DNA of 64,000 bases from Photobacterium lutimaris (GCF_003025555.1 NZ_PYMH01000001.1:682001-746000), one strand, 5' to 3'. Positions 16,556-26,302 are shown, counted from the first letter of the stretch. Program-made: numbers and translations. Notes: generated by a model not told the origin, from the sequence alone.

Positions 16556-16751
16556 TTTTAATTTCAGCTGGCATTATAGCATGGGCCACTTAAGACTTTG
16601 CTCCGATGTGTGACGCTTTGTAACTTTAAGGCTTAAGGTGAATTCAAGTTATTGATTGTGAGTTGAATGATAAATATTGAAAATACAATATTGTGACTTC
16701 CATCACGCATTGGCTTGGGTGTCGGTGCCCTATTGTACGACAAACAGCAAA

Positions 16752-16780
16752 AATCGGCATAACCAAGAGTGATGCCGATT
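16752..16780 (-). terminator. Terminator of the YgiW-type gene
   Basis: Nine-base perfect stem AATCGGCAT (16752-16760) and ATGCCGATT (16772-16780). On the minus strand a T-rich tail follows, placing it after the gene at 16817-17191. Confidence 0.75.
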
Positions 16781-16816
16781 GTTGTGTTTCTCATTTTGTA
16801 TGGCTATGTGCTTCGC

Positions 16817-17191
16817 TTACAGAATCAGAATGCGATCCACTTCAATTTCAGGGGTGTTACCACCTTCATATTCACCATATAGACGCAGTCTTGTTGTGGC
16901 ATTGATAGCGGATGGCATGCTGATATCGTCATCAATTTCAACTTGGATCTCTTTGGTACCGTCGCTGAAAATGAAAGTGTCTGCATTGATTTGCTTAATC
17001 AGTGTCCCTTCGACGATCGCTTTTTTCTCGGTAAACAGACTGGTGTCATTTAGCAGTTCCGCAATAGTAACCGTTTCTACTGGGCCAGAATAATTCAGCG
17101 TAGTTTCAATCTTGTTATGGTCCCCAGCAAAAGCCGCCGCTGGTAAAATGATAGCGGCAGTGGCAATAGCAATAACGGTGTTTTTAATCAT
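16817..17191 (-). CDS. Periplasmic OB-fold stress protein (YgiW/YdeI, BOF family)
   Basis: A secreted 124-residue protein with a signal peptide cleaved after AAAFA (about residue 22). The mature part is the bacterial OB fold: VETVTIAELL, then EGTLIKQINADTFIFSDGTKEIQVEIDDD, then RLYGEYEG and the closing EIEVDRILIL strand. YgiW-type proteins are associated with resistance to peroxide, cadmium and antimicrobial peptides in other bacteria. The family is clear; the specific role here is unknown. Monocistronic with its own terminator; a good GGAGA site precedes the ATG. Confidence 0.88.
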   Translation of the reverse strand: MIKNTVIAIATAAIILPAAAFAGDHNKIETTLNYSGPVETVTIAELLNDTSLFTEKKAIVEGTLIKQINADTFIFSDGTKEIQVEIDDDISMPSAINATTRLRLYGEYEGGNTPEIEVDRILIL

Positions 17192-17283
17192 AATTCGGTC
17201 TCCTTGTGTTGATGATTCTATTAAACAACACAGGTTCTGAATTAGTGATGAGCGGGCGATTCAGAAACGGTTCATATAACCAA

Positions 17284-18195
17284 TTAGTTTGCCATTGGAT
17301 AGGTGAACAACAAAAGATGTAGCAAGTTGAAAGTAAAATGAATCGCAACAGCAAATGCGAGTCGGCCAGTCCAATAGTATGTCAACCCATAAAGCAGCCC
17401 GGCAAGTGTCGCAATGGCGATGAAAAATATACCGCCTGCAAAGTGAGCCAAACCAAAAAGAAGGCTGGTAACGGTGATACCGACTATGGGGGTTAAGCGT
17501 TCAATCAAGCGCTGCTGGATATATCCCCGAAATAGCGCTTCTTCAGCTACGCAGGTAAACAACAAGTTGTTGATGACGAAAATCCAAGTCCAAGTTGGTA
17601 GCGAGATTTCTGGTTTAACAATTCCTGTACTCCAAGCGAGAAGAGGCAGTGAAGCAAACAGCAGGGCAAGAACAATTAACTGTGGCCTCGCTATCGATGT
17701 GGCTTGTTTGAGCATACTCGGAACGAGTAAAAATAACCCGAAGACAATCAGTGGTTTGTCCAGGTTTAAATACATCGTAAAGGGAATGCTATTTGAGCCG
17801 GAGAAGACCTTGTCGAGTACCAAGAGGTTACTAAATCCGGGGATCAGGTGAAGTACCAAGGCGGCAGCCCAGATAATAACGAAACCATGGCAAATCGCCT
17901 TGTACATCCCCGTTAGACGTTGACTCTGCTTAGCAACGACGAGTCCAAGGACGACGATGCTAAGTGCTAGGGGAGAAATACGAGCGAAAGACAAGGCAGT
18001 GGCAGCGGTCAAACTCAGTAATGTTGGCCACATTTTGGGTTTGAAAAATAACGATAAAACGGTACTTGCAAGAAGTAGCCAAACAAGGCCATCCGGCCAT
18101 AGGTCATTAAGGTGAAACATAGTATTGTAAGCTGAAATGAGCGTTATAATGATAAAATTGAACATCATGGTAACGAAAAAATGCCATGTTTTCAT
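17284..18195 (-). CDS. CPBP-family intramembrane metalloprotease
   Basis: A polytopic inner-membrane protein of 303 residues with around eight hydrophobic segments. The C-terminal Abi/CPBP domain has the conserved EEALFRGYIQQRL motif (paired Glu and Arg) and FGLAHF with the metal-binding His, followed by the last His region near AVAIHFTFNLLH. The role may be prenyl-protein-type proteolysis or peptide processing; the substrate is unknown. It is divergent from cobU with only 25 bases between start codons. The first ATG has no good ribosome binding site, and internal ATGs at 18168 or 18120 could be the true start. Confidence 0.82.
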   Translation of the reverse strand: MKTWHFFVTMMFNFIIITLISAYNTMFHLNDLWPDGLVWLLLASTVLSLFFKPKMWPTLLSLTAATALSFARISPLALSIVVLGLVVAKQSQRLTGMYKAICHGFVIIWAAALVLHLIPGFSNLLVLDKVFSGSNSIPFTMYLNLDKPLIVFGLFLLVPSMLKQATSIARPQLIVLALLFASLPLLAWSTGIVKPEISLPTWTWIFVINNLLFTCVAEEALFRGYIQQRLIERLTPIVGITVTSLLFGLAHFAGGIFFIAIATLAGLLYGLTYYWTGRLAFAVAIHFTFNLLHLLLFTYPMAN

Positions 18196-18220
18196 TGTGA
18201 TAATGGATAAAGGTTAATGA

Positions 18221-18742
18221 ATGGCAACTGAGTTAGTACTGGGGGGAGCACGATCGGGAAAAAGTCGTTACGCCGAATCTGTCGCCCAAGCAAGTGAAAA
18301 GCCGATCACCTATATTGCGACAGCAACTGCCGGAGATGAAGAGATGGCAGAGCGTATTGAGCGTCATCGGCAGGATCGCCCTTGTGCGTGGACGGTCATT
18401 GAAGAACCGACCGCTTTGGCACAAGCCATTATTGATTCATCGACTCCCGATAACTGTTTGTTGGTCGATTGCCTGACTCTGTGGTTAACCAACTGCTTAT
18501 TCAATCAGGATCTCAGTATTGACTGGCAGCATCAGAAAGCTGAGCTGCTTGATGCGCTCAACAAGGTGGAAGGGGACGTTGTGTTAGTCAGTAATGAAGT
18601 TGGGCAGGGGATTGTACCTATGGGGCAGATGTCGAGACGTTTTGTCGACGAAAGTGGTTGGCTGCATCAAGCCATTGCAAAACAAGTTGATAGAGTGACA
18701 TTCGTTACAGCAGGGATCCCGCAGTATTTGAAGGGGGCATGA
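18221..18742 (+). CDS. cobU: Adenosylcobinamide kinase / guanylyltransferase
   Basis: Phosphorylates adenosylcobinamide and then attaches GMP, preparing it for nucleotide-loop assembly of vitamin B12. The 173-residue protein has the P-loop GGARSGKSRYAE at residues 8-19, the DCLTLWLTN segment near 83, and the VSNEVGQGIVP motif near 124. Length is normal for the family. An AAAGG element lies before the ATG. First in a run with cobC and cobQ. No cobalamin riboswitch is visible directly upstream, where the gap is only 25 bases. Confidence 0.93.
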   Translation: MATELVLGGARSGKSRYAESVAQASEKPITYIATATAGDEEMAERIERHRQDRPCAWTVIEEPTALAQAIIDSSTPDNCLLVDCLTLWLTNCLFNQDLSIDWQHQKAELLDALNKVEGDVVLVSNEVGQGIVPMGQMSRRFVDESGWLHQAIAKQVDRVTFVTAGIPQYLKGA

Positions 18743-19366
18743 ATGGTTAAATGTACAAAGACAAGAATCGATATTTTGCGTCATGGACTGCCTGAGGGTC
18801 ATGATTGTCTGAGGGGGCATACCGATTTTCCGATCACCCCGACAGGCATGTCGCAAATGACGAAGGCTGTAAAAGGGCTTGACGATATCGAACAAGTAAT
18901 TGCTTCTCCTTTGCAGCGATGCAGTGAGTTTGCCAATCAATTTTCCCAGCAGTTCACCTTACCTTATCAGCAGCTTAATCACTGGAAGGAAATGAATTTT
19001 GGGGACTGGGATGGGAAAAGCCACGACACCCTGTGGCAACAATACGGCTCGTTGTTAGAAACCTATTGGCAGAACCCATGGTTATCGACCCCGCATGGCG
19101 GGGAAACGCTGAAAGCGTTTGACCGTCGTATTCAACAAGCATGGGATCAATTGTTAGATAACTATTTAGGCCAGAAAATATTACTCGTGACCCATGCTGG
19201 AGTGATGAAGCAACTCATGCGTATCCTATTGGAGATGCCAGAGAACACAAATTACCTTCACCGTATCGATTTACCTTATGCAGCCCGTTATCGCGTCACG
19301 GTGACGACAGATGAAAATGGAATCCATTGGCCACAGATCCAGTGGCCAGTAGAACAGCAGTATTGA
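18743..19366 (+). CDS. cobC: Alpha-ribazole-5'-phosphate phosphatase (histidine phosphatase family)
   Basis: Removes phosphate from alpha-ribazole 5'-phosphate (or adenosylcobalamin 5'-phosphate) in nucleotide-loop assembly. The 207-residue protein has the RHG catalytic motif at the N-terminus ([10 protein letters not shown]), the SPLQRC arginine motif, and the second histidine in LVTHAGVMK. It starts immediately after the cobU stop and is 10 bases before cobQ, so it is co-transcribed. The phosphatase fold is shared with phosphoglycerate mutases, but the operon context favours CobC. Confidence 0.88.
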   Translation: MVKCTKTRIDILRHGLPEGHDCLRGHTDFPITPTGMSQMTKAVKGLDDIEQVIASPLQRCSEFANQFSQQFTLPYQQLNHWKEMNFGDWDGKSHDTLWQQYGSLLETYWQNPWLSTPHGGETLKAFDRRIQQAWDQLLDNYLGQKILLVTHAGVMKQLMRILLEMPENTNYLHRIDLPYAARYRVTVTTDENGIHWPQIQWPVEQQY

Positions 19367-19376
19367 GCGAGGAAAA

Positions 19377-20864
19377 ATGCAATCAACAACAAAAGCCCTG
19401 ATGGTTCAAGGTACAACGTCTGATGCCGGTAAGAGTGTTTTAGCCGCCGGCTTGTGTCGGGTACTGGCTCGAAAAAATATTAAAGTCGCCCCATTCAAAT
19501 CGCAGAATATGGCGCTAAACAGTGCGGTAACCAAAGATGGTGGCGAGATAGGTCGCGCGCAAGCAGTACAGGCGCAGGCTGCAATGATTGAGCCGACGGT
19601 TCATATGAATCCGGTGCTGTTAAAACCGAATACCGATGTTGGTGCGCAGGTCATTGTTCAGGGCAAGGCTTTGGCTGATATGGATGCGGTCGGGTACCAC
19701 AACTACAAAAAAGTGGTGCTAGGGCCGATCATGGAATCTTTCGACATTCTGCAGCAAGAATATCAAACCGTCATTATCGAAGGGGCTGGCAGTCCGGCCG
19801 AGATTAACTTGCGTGAAAATGATGTTGCTAATATGGGGTTTGCCGAAGAAGCTGATGTGCCGGTGATCATTGTCGCTGATATCGACCGTGGCGGCGTGTT
19901 TGCTCACCTTTATGGCACGTTGGCCCTGTTATCAGACACAGAACAAGCCCGGGTAAAAGGTTTTGTTATTAATCGCTTCCGGGGTGACATTAAATTGCTG
20001 GAGTCTGGCTTGGATTGGCTGGAGCAGAAAACCGGTAAACCAGTATTAGGAGTGTTACCTTATCTGCACGGCCTGATGCTAGAGGCTGAAGATGCGATTG
20101 ACATTCAGCAGGTGGATGCTGAGGGTGAACAATTGCGGGTTTCAGTACCCGTGTTAACCCGTGTCAGCAACCATACTGACTTCGATCCTTTGCGTATGCA
20201 CCCACAAGTAAATATGCAATTTATCGGTAAAGGGCAGCAAATTCCGCCATCTGATCTTATCATTATTCCAGGGACTAAAAGTGTTCGCAGTGATTTGGAC
20301 TACCTCAGGGAGCAAGGTTGGGACCAACAAATCGCCCGTCATCTTCGCTTAGGCGGTAAGGTGATGGGTATTTGTGGTGGTTACCAGATGCTGGGGGAAT
20401 CCATCGCTGACCTTGATGGTATCGAAGGAGAGCCGGGTACAAGCCGGGGGCTTGGGTACTTATCTGTTTCGACAGTATTAGCCCCTCATAAACAGCTGAA
20501 GCAAGTTACAGGCAATCTGACAATGCCAGAGCAGAACAGTGTTGCTGTCAGAGGCTATGAAATCCATGCTGGTGTGACTGACGGTGTTGATCAAGATGCC
20601 CCAATTTGCCTAGCAGGTAACAAAGATGGCAAGTTTGGTATTGATAATCAGGTGTTTGGTACTTACTTGCACGGTATTTTTGAGCAACAAGAAGCCTGTG
20701 ATGCTATTTTAAAATGGGCCGGTCTTGCTTCAACGTGTGCACCGGATTTTGATTTGCTCCGTGAGCAAGGTATCGACCGAGTTGCAGATATGCTTGAGGA
20801 GTGCATGGATTTTGAAACGTTATGGCCGGAATGGTCAGAACGATTTAGCAAGAAGGGGAGCTAA
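19377..20864 (+). CDS. cobQ: Adenosylcobyric acid synthase (glutamine-hydrolysing)
   Basis: Amidates four side chains of adenosylcobyrinic acid diamide using glutamine and ATP. The 495-residue product matches the family length. The N-terminal dethiobiotin-synthetase-like ATPase opens with [20 protein letters not shown]. The C-terminal glutamine amidotransferase has the nucleophilic Cys in [11 protein letters not shown] and the histidine in GTYLHGIFE. Last of the cobU-cobC-cobQ run. The cobS and other corrin genes are not in this window, which suggests salvage with late amidation or a split locus. Confidence 0.94.
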   Translation: MQSTTKALMVQGTTSDAGKSVLAAGLCRVLARKNIKVAPFKSQNMALNSAVTKDGGEIGRAQAVQAQAAMIEPTVHMNPVLLKPNTDVGAQVIVQGKALADMDAVGYHNYKKVVLGPIMESFDILQQEYQTVIIEGAGSPAEINLRENDVANMGFAEEADVPVIIVADIDRGGVFAHLYGTLALLSDTEQARVKGFVINRFRGDIKLLESGLDWLEQKTGKPVLGVLPYLHGLMLEAEDAIDIQQVDAEGEQLRVSVPVLTRVSNHTDFDPLRMHPQVNMQFIGKGQQIPPSDLIIIPGTKSVRSDLDYLREQGWDQQIARHLRLGGKVMGICGGYQMLGESIADLDGIEGEPGTSRGLGYLSVSTVLAPHKQLKQVTGNLTMPEQNSVAVRGYEIHAGVTDGVDQDAPICLAGNKDGKFGIDNQVFGTYLHGIFEQQEACDAILKWAGLASTCAPDFDLLREQGIDRVADMLEECMDFETLWPEWSERFSKKGS

Positions 20865-20931
20865 ATTCTCCTTTGGTTAGTCACTGAGCCTAGGACGACA
20901 TACGACTTAGGCTCTGATAAGAGGGATGAAT

Positions 20932-21465
20932 ATGATTTTAGATGTGTCGCCGAGTATTAAAACTCAACGTCTTTATACCAGGCCCTGGGACGAAGACGAT
21001 CTTGCTGGTTTGTACCGGATAATGTCCAATCAATCTGTTCATACCTTTACGGAAGAGGAGGCTTGGTCTGAAGAAAGAGCGAGGCATGAGTTACAGAAAT
21101 ACCATGTTGACTCTGCAACGGAGTATGGTCGTCGAGGTTACTTTAACTGCCCGCTCATCTTATCTGACTGCAATACCTTGATTGGCCGAGTGGGGTTGCA
21201 TCCCTATGGTGAAAATGAATCAACCGCCGAAATTGAATGGGTGATTTGTGAGGACCATTGGCATCAAGGCTATGCCACTGAAATTGGACGAGCAATTTTA
21301 GAATACGGTCTTCGCGAAGCGGGATTTCACAGTATTATCGGTTTTACTTGTATCCGTAATATGTCAGCACGCCAGGTCATGAAAAAAATAGGGATGGAGC
21401 ACATTGGAGACAGAGAGCATCACAATAGAAAGCTCAGTGTATTTCAAATTAAGAGGGAGCCATAA
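20932..21465 (+). CDS. GNAT-family N-acetyltransferase
   Basis: A cytoplasmic acetyltransferase of 177 residues of the RimJ/RimL-like Acetyltransf_3 group. It opens TQRLYTRPWDEDDLAGLYRIM, has the EIEWVICEDHWHQGYATEIGRAIL acetyl-CoA pyrophosphate loop region and the closing GFTCIRNMSARQVMKKIGM strand. The acceptor cannot be inferred. The ATG at 20932 is favoured over the one at 20926 because GAGGG sits 6 bases upstream of it. A short hairpin (20886-20892 with 20908-20914) lies before the gene. Confidence 0.85.
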   Translation: MILDVSPSIKTQRLYTRPWDEDDLAGLYRIMSNQSVHTFTEEEAWSEERARHELQKYHVDSATEYGRRGYFNCPLILSDCNTLIGRVGLHPYGENESTAEIEWVICEDHWHQGYATEIGRAILEYGLREAGFHSIIGFTCIRNMSARQVMKKIGMEHIGDREHHNRKLSVFQIKREP

Positions 21466-21479
21466 GTCGGCTCCCTCTT
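21451..21479 (+). terminator. Terminator overlapping the acetyltransferase stop codon
   Basis: Perfect 11-base stem AAGAGGGAGCC (21451-21461) and GGCTCCCTCTT (21469-21479), followed by GTTTTCTG. The left arm lies inside the coding sequence. Confidence 0.85.
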
Positions 21480-21537
21480 GTTTTCTGTGGGTTGATTCGG
21501 TGCTTATTTTACTGCCTGATGCGAATTTTCGTAGAGG

Positions 21538-22458
21538 TTATCTTATCTGGTAATGTCTTTGAGAGTGCTTTTCAAGAGAGCTGAATAACACCGAGAGACC
21601 AAAACATAGGATGAGATAACCAGCACCAACCAACAGCCAAATTTCGAAAATTAGCCCCGAGGAGTTGGCGATTTCACTGCCGACAAAGGTTAACTCCTGA
21701 ATGGAGATCAGCGAGATAATGGATGAATCCTTAACCAAAGAAATAAATTGGCCAGCCAGCGGCGGTACGATACCGCTTAAAGCTTGGGGGAAAATAATAA
21801 ACCGGAAGCGGTCTAATCGTGACAGGCCAAGTGAGTCAGCGGCCTCCCACTGTCCCTTGGCTATCGCATCGATCCCCGAGCGGACAATTTCAGCGATGTA
21901 AGCTGCGGCAATAAGCCCGACACAGAGGATCCCTGAGAACAGGTTCTCCCACAGTTTGGCGGGACCAAATAAAAAAGATTGCCAAGGGTTGATCTTGGCT
22001 GGGGTATTTCTTAAAACGTTTTCTAACCCCAACGCCGGGATCAACTGACTTGAAATGAAAAAGTAAAAGATAAAGACAAAAACCAGCGGTGGAATGTTCC
22101 TGACTAACTGGATATATGCCTGCGCCGGTAGCCGCAAGAAGAACCACGTTGAACGGCGGGCTAACCCAAGTACTAATCCGAGTAAACCGGCAAAGAACAT
22201 ACCCCATAGACTCAGGCGCAAAGTGGCCAATAATCCTTGAAAGAAGTAGGGCAGTTCACCATTGCGACCGGGTGTCATAACGAGAGTAAAAGCCTTGTCC
22301 CAATTCCACTGATAATGTATTCCTGCGGATGAACGGTACCAAAGCCAGCTGATAGCGGCGACAATCAACAGGATTAATACGCCATCCAGCTTGTTCAGTT
22401 TTAGTCTTGCCGGGATGTTGATTCCCGGCATGATTTGGCTCTTTGTTTGCGACAACAC
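21538..22458 (-). CDS. Polar amino acid ABC transporter permease (AapM/BztC-like)
   Basis: Inner-membrane channel subunit of 306 residues of the HisM family, last gene of the four-gene importer. Multiple hydrophobic helices are visible, and the EAA loop reads IAKGQWEAADSLGLSRLDRFRFIIFPQA. The start is GTG at 22458, directly after the binding-protein stop; an ATG at 22431 is an alternative. It has a longer periplasmic-side N-terminal region than the other permease, as in the AapM/BztC type, which imports glutamate, aspartate and related amino acids. Specificity is inferred. Confidence 0.9.
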   Translation of the reverse strand: MLSQTKSQIMPGINIPARLKLNKLDGVLILLIVAAISWLWYRSSAGIHYQWNWDKAFTLVMTPGRNGELPYFFQGLLATLRLSLWGMFFAGLLGLVLGLARRSTWFFLRLPAQAYIQLVRNIPPLVFVFIFYFFISSQLIPALGLENVLRNTPAKINPWQSFLFGPAKLWENLFSGILCVGLIAAAYIAEIVRSGIDAIAKGQWEAADSLGLSRLDRFRFIIFPQALSGIVPPLAGQFISLVKDSSIISLISIQELTFVGSEIANSSGLIFEIWLLVGAGYLILCFGLSVLFSSLEKHSQRHYQIR

Positions 22459-23268
22459 TTATTGTCCTTGTGCGATTTGGTTTTCCCAATCGAGGGTCGT
22501 GAACCAATAATCATGACGCTCTTTCAGCCAACCGTCTTCGGTACGTAATAAAATCCAGTTGTTGAAGAAATTAAGCAAGTCAAATTCACCATGGCGGATA
22601 GCGAAGGCTTCAGAACCCCGGCTCAAACGTTCATTAAAAGGAATATACAGCTTGTCGCTGTACTGAATTGCCATGTGTTCAGGTTTAGGCGATGAGGCAA
22701 GAGCAGCATGGGCGTTACCATTTAACACCTCTTGGAATGCCTGTGCCTCATCATCAAACTGGCGTAATTTTGCCTTCGGGAAGTACTTTTTCGCGGTTTG
22801 CACGGTAAAAGCGCCACGGCGTACGGCTAGGGTAACACTGCGTTTGTTATAGTCTTCAAAACTTGATTTATCCTCGGCTAGATCTTTGTGAGCGGCAAGC
22901 TGAACACCAGAATGGGCATATGGGCTGGTAAAAAGAACGCTCATATTTCGCTCTGGCGTAATAGATAATCCGCCGATAATAACATCGAATTTACCTGCTA
23001 GCAGAGCCGGAATAATGCCATCCCATGCCGTTGGAATAAACTCGACTTTTAATCCAGCATCTTTGGCCAAACGGCGGGCAACATCGACTTCAAAACCAAC
23101 GAGTTCGCCTTGCTTGTCTCTCATAGCCCAAGGGACGAAAGTCGAGAGACCCACTCTTAGTGTTCCGCGTTCTTTGATTTCAACAAGTGCGCTTTTGTCA
23201 GCAGCCGTCGAGACAGTGGCCATGGTCAGCGCCATAACAGCAATCAATGCTGATAGTAATCGTTTCAT
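22459..23268 (-). CDS. Periplasmic polar amino acid-binding protein
   Basis: Substrate-capture protein of the importer, 269 residues. A signal peptide ends at about VSTAAD (residue 23). The family 3 solute-binding fold is evident from GTLRVGLSTFVPWAMRD, the signature GFEVDVARRLAKDAG, DVIIGGLSITPERN and the hinge segments that follow. The ATG at 23268 has AAGGAG upstream. Located between the two permease genes of the same operon. The ligand is not certain; a polar or acidic amino acid is likely. Confidence 0.92.
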   Translation of the reverse strand: MKRLLSALIAVMALTMATVSTAADKSALVEIKERGTLRVGLSTFVPWAMRDKQGELVGFEVDVARRLAKDAGLKVEFIPTAWDGIIPALLAGKFDVIIGGLSITPERNMSVLFTSPYAHSGVQLAAHKDLAEDKSSFEDYNKRSVTLAVRRGAFTVQTAKKYFPKAKLRQFDDEAQAFQEVLNGNAHAALASSPKPEHMAIQYSDKLYIPFNERLSRGSEAFAIRHGEFDLLNFFNNWILLRTEDGWLKERHDYWFTTLDWENQIAQGQ

Positions 23269-23335
23269 GCTTCCTTTCTCCTTGTGCTTAATGTTCCATT
23301 AAGCAATCTATTGCATTGTTTTAAGGGTAATTGGG

Positions 23336-24166
23336 TTAATGTGACGGTGTATTCAGTCGGTGAGCCAGCCACGCCGCCAGGCCAGACAGAGTCAGGGTAA
23401 CAACAAGATAAATACCTGCAACGGTAAACCAAACTTCAAAAGGCATCGCAGTGTCAGCGACGATATTCCGCCCTTCGGTAGTAAGGTCGAATATGGCCAT
23501 CACACTAACAATCGAAGAGTTTTTGACCAGAGAAACCGCTTCATTGGTCAATGGCGGCAAAATGCGTTTAATCACTTGCGGTAAGATAATAAACCGATAG
23601 CTATCTATGGTGGATAACCCTAGGCTATCACTGGCTTCGAACTGCCCTCGTTCGATATTGGTTAAACCCGCGCGGAAAATCTCTGCCGTGTAAGCGCCTT
23701 GGAAAAGGGACAGGGCTAATACAGCAGTCGTAAATCTCTCGAGGCCAAGGACTGGACCGAAAACGAAATACAGTAAATAGATTTGAACTAGCAAGGGCGT
23801 GTTTCGAATCAGCTCGATATAAACCCTGGCAATGCCTCGGCCAACGACAGAATTGGATAGGCGAAGTAACGCGGTTATTAAGCCAATGGCTAACGTAAAA
23901 AATAAACTCACGGCCGAGATGTTCAAAGTGACCGTGAGTCCTTCTAATAATTCTGCAGGGAACCATTGGCCATCCTCAACGAACCAGAGGTATTGTGGAA
24001 TGCGGTACCATTGCCAGCGGTAGTTCATCGCATCCGCCCCAGTATCGAGTAACCACATTATGAAGAAAGCGACGAGGCCAACTTGTAATATCCCCGAAAT
24101 AAAAGGCTTGGATATGCGACCTATAACGCGAAACCAGCGTGATGAATCAACAACATTCTGAACCAT
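23336..24166 (-). CDS. Polar amino acid ABC transporter permease (AapQ/GltJ-like)
   Basis: Inner-membrane permease of 276 residues, second gene of the operon. It has the EAA loop FEASDSLGLSTIDSYRFIILPQV, and family-typical IELIRNTPLLVQIYLLYF before it. An N-terminal soluble extension and about five to six hydrophobic segments are visible. It pairs with the permease at 21538 to form the heterodimeric channel. It starts 10 bases after the ATPase gene stop, with AGGG upstream. Confidence 0.92.
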   Translation of the reverse strand: MVQNVVDSSRWFRVIGRISKPFISGILQVGLVAFFIMWLLDTGADAMNYRWQWYRIPQYLWFVEDGQWFPAELLEGLTVTLNISAVSLFFTLAIGLITALLRLSNSVVGRGIARVYIELIRNTPLLVQIYLLYFVFGPVLGLERFTTAVLALSLFQGAYTAEIFRAGLTNIERGQFEASDSLGLSTIDSYRFIILPQVIKRILPPLTNEAVSLVKNSSIVSVMAIFDLTTEGRNIVADTAMPFEVWFTVAGIYLVVTLTLSGLAAWLAHRLNTPSH

Positions 24167-24176
24167 AGTTAAGCCC

Positions 24177-24914
24177 TTAATAACTTAGGATCTGCTCAAG
24201 GAAAAGCTGGGTTCTCGGGTGTTGGGGCGTATCGAACAATTGTGCTGGTGGGGCGATCTCTACAATTTCGCCTTCATCCATAAAAACTACGCGATCTGCC
24301 ACTTTTCTGGCAAAACCCATTTCATGGGTGACACAAATCATGGTCATGCCTTCCTCGGCCAGTTCAGTCATCACATCCAGTACTTCACGGATCATTTCTG
24401 GATCGAGTGCCGATGTTGGTTCATCAAACAGCAGAATATCAGGCTTCATACACAGCGAACGGGCGATAGCCACGCGTTGCTGTTGTCCACCAGATAACTG
24501 TGATGGGTATTTATCAGCCTGGTGAGCAATGTCAACCCGTGCCAGATACTCCATCGCCAATTGATCAGCATCTTGCTTACTCATCTTTCGCCTACGCCTA
24601 GGGGCTAATGTGAGGTTTTCTCGGACTGTCATATGGGGAAATAAATTGAAGTGTTGGAAGACCATGCCAACGTCGCCACGTATTCGCTTGAGGTGCTGTG
24701 CATCAAGTGGATGACCCGCAACACTGAGCTGGCCTTCATTGAATTGCTCTAGGCCGTTGATACACCTGATCAGAGTCGATTTACCCGAGCCTGATGGGCC
24801 ACATATGACGAGTCTTTCCCCGCGAGGAATGTCCAAATTGATATTCTTTAGTGCCTGGAAATCTCCATACCACTTATTGATGTTATGAAACGAAATAACA
24901 GTTTCTTTGGTCAT
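24177..24914 (-). CDS. Polar amino acid ABC transporter ATP-binding protein (GlnQ/AapP-like)
   Basis: Energises amino acid import at the cytoplasmic face, 245 residues. Walker A is GPSGSGKST (39-47), the Q-loop is in [16 protein letters not shown], the signature is [15 protein letters not shown], Walker B is [13 protein letters not shown], and the switch His is in [14 protein letters not shown]. The ATG at 24914 is preferred because the conserved domain begins there; the frame extends upstream without features. First gene of the operon. The order ATPase, permease, binding protein, permease is somewhat unusual, since the binding protein more often comes first. Confidence 0.93.
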   Translation of the reverse strand: MTKETVISFHNINKWYGDFQALKNINLDIPRGERLVICGPSGSGKSTLIRCINGLEQFNEGQLSVAGHPLDAQHLKRIRGDVGMVFQHFNLFPHMTVRENLTLAPRRRRKMSKQDADQLAMEYLARVDIAHQADKYPSQLSGGQQQRVAIARSLCMKPDILLFDEPTSALDPEMIREVLDVMTELAEEGMTMICVTHEMGFARKVADRVVFMDEGEIVEIAPPAQLFDTPQHPRTQLFLEQILSY

Positions 24915-25155
24915 CCTGACCGCTCCAAGGAGAAGGTGTATAGAACCTATGTTATTGCTTTGTAATGTGGAATTCAAAGAGATGAAGGGATTATTGGTAT
25001 ATAAGTGTGAAATCATACCTGTTACGCATCTCGTTGATTATTAAGTGACCGATCTGAAAAAAAAATTACCAAATTGACCAATTAGCGTTTGCACTACCCA
25101 TAAAAGACAGATAAGTTAAAGTCAATTGGATTTGAAATATACTGTCAACAAAGAT

Positions 25156-25173
25156 TGTAATTATAACTTTACG
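25156..25173. promoter_or_regulatory. TyrR box upstream of DAHP synthase
   Basis: TGTAAT, six bases, then TTTACG matches the TyrR consensus TGTAAA-N6-TTTACA at 10 of 12 defined positions, 31 bases before the aroG start. Placement so close to the start suits repression by TyrR with an aromatic amino acid. TyrR control of DAHP synthase genes is established in E. coli. Confidence 0.65.
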
Positions 25174-25203
25174 GTTGGCAGGCGCGTAAATTAGGAAGTA
25201 ACC

Positions 25204-26256
25204 ATGCATAAAACCGATGATGTTCGCATTAGCGAAATTAAAGAACTTCTCCCTCCAGTTGCAGTACTGGAGCGTTTCCCAGCAACTGAAAGTGCGTCAG
25301 AAACGGTATACCAATCTCGACAGTCAATTCATAACATCTTAAATGACGAAGATGATCGTTTATTGGTGATTGTTGGCCCATGCTCTATTCACGACACAAA
25401 AGCGGCGTTGGAATATGGCCAGAGACTAAAAACACTTCGAGAAGAGTTGAAAGGTGAACTTGAAGTCGTTATGCGTGTTTACTTCGAAAAACCCCGTACA
25501 ACAGTAGGTTGGAAAGGCCTAATTAACGACCCGTATATGGATAACAGCTTCCAGCTTAATGATGGCCTGCGTATGGGGCGTAAGCTACTGCTTGATCTAA
25601 CTGATATGGGCGTACCGACAGCCGGTGAATTCCTGGATATGATCACGCCACAGTATATGGGGGATCTAATTAGCTGGGGAGCAATTGGTGCACGTACCAC
25701 TGAGTCTCAGGTTCACCGTGAGTTGGCATCAGGTCTTTCATGTCCTGTTGGTTTCAAGAACGGTACGGATGGCAATATCAAAATTGCAACTGATGCTATT
25801 GGCTCCGCAAGCGCACCTCACCACTTCCTGTCGGTAACTAAATATGGCCACTCGGCGATTGTTTCGACTGCCGGTAATGAAGATTGCCATATTATTCTGC
25901 GTGGTGGTAAAGAGCCGAACTACAGCAAAGAACACGTGAATGGAATTACAGAACAGCTTGAAAAAGCGGGTCTGCGTCAAAAAGTGATGATTGACTTCAG
26001 TCACGCAAATAGCCTTAAACAGTACCAGCGTCAGCTACTGGTTTCAGAAGAGGTTGGTAGCCAAGTAGCAGCAGGTAATACAGCGATCTTCGGTGTTATG
26101 ATCGAAAGCCATCTTGTCGAAGGTCGTCAGGATATCGTTGATGGCCAAGAGCCAACCTATGGCCAGAGTATTACAGACGCATGTATCGGTTTCGGTGATA
26201 CCGAGAAGGTACTTCGTCAACTTGCAGAAGATGTGAAAAAGCGCCGAGCTAAATAA
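25204..26256 (+). CDS. aroG: 3-Deoxy-D-arabino-heptulosonate-7-phosphate synthase, AroG type
   Basis: Condenses phosphoenolpyruvate and erythrose 4-phosphate in the first step of aromatic amino acid synthesis. The 350-residue length is that of the type I-alpha enzymes. The metal and PEP residues are visible: VGPCSIHD, MRVYFEKPRTTVGWKGL, GARTTESQVHRELASG, VSTAGNEDCHIILRG and MIDFSHANS. AGGAAG precedes the ATG at 25204, and a TyrR box lies 31 bases upstream. The symbol is by overall similarity; aroF and aroH isozymes are close relatives and feedback specificity is not decided here. It ends at a strong terminator. Confidence 0.9.
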   Translation: MHKTDDVRISEIKELLPPVAVLERFPATESASETVYQSRQSIHNILNDEDDRLLVIVGPCSIHDTKAALEYGQRLKTLREELKGELEVVMRVYFEKPRTTVGWKGLINDPYMDNSFQLNDGLRMGRKLLLDLTDMGVPTAGEFLDMITPQYMGDLISWGAIGARTTESQVHRELASGLSCPVGFKNGTDGNIKIATDAIGSASAPHHFLSVTKYGHSAIVSTAGNEDCHIILRGGKEPNYSKEHVNGITEQLEKAGLRQKVMIDFSHANSLKQYQRQLLVSEEVGSQVAAGNTAIFGVMIESHLVEGRQDIVDGQEPTYGQSITDACIGFGDTEKVLRQLAEDVKKRRAK

Positions 26257-26276
26257 TAACCGATAGTTAAATGATT

Positions 26277-26302
26277 AAGAGCCTGATTTTGATCAGGCTC
26301 TT
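26277..26302 (+). terminator. Rho-independent terminator of aroG
   Basis: Eleven-base stem AAGAGCCTGAT (26277-26287) and ATCAGGCTCTT (26292-26302), four-base loop, T-rich tail on the plus strand. It separates aroG from the convergent end of the Tad operon. Confidence 0.9.
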
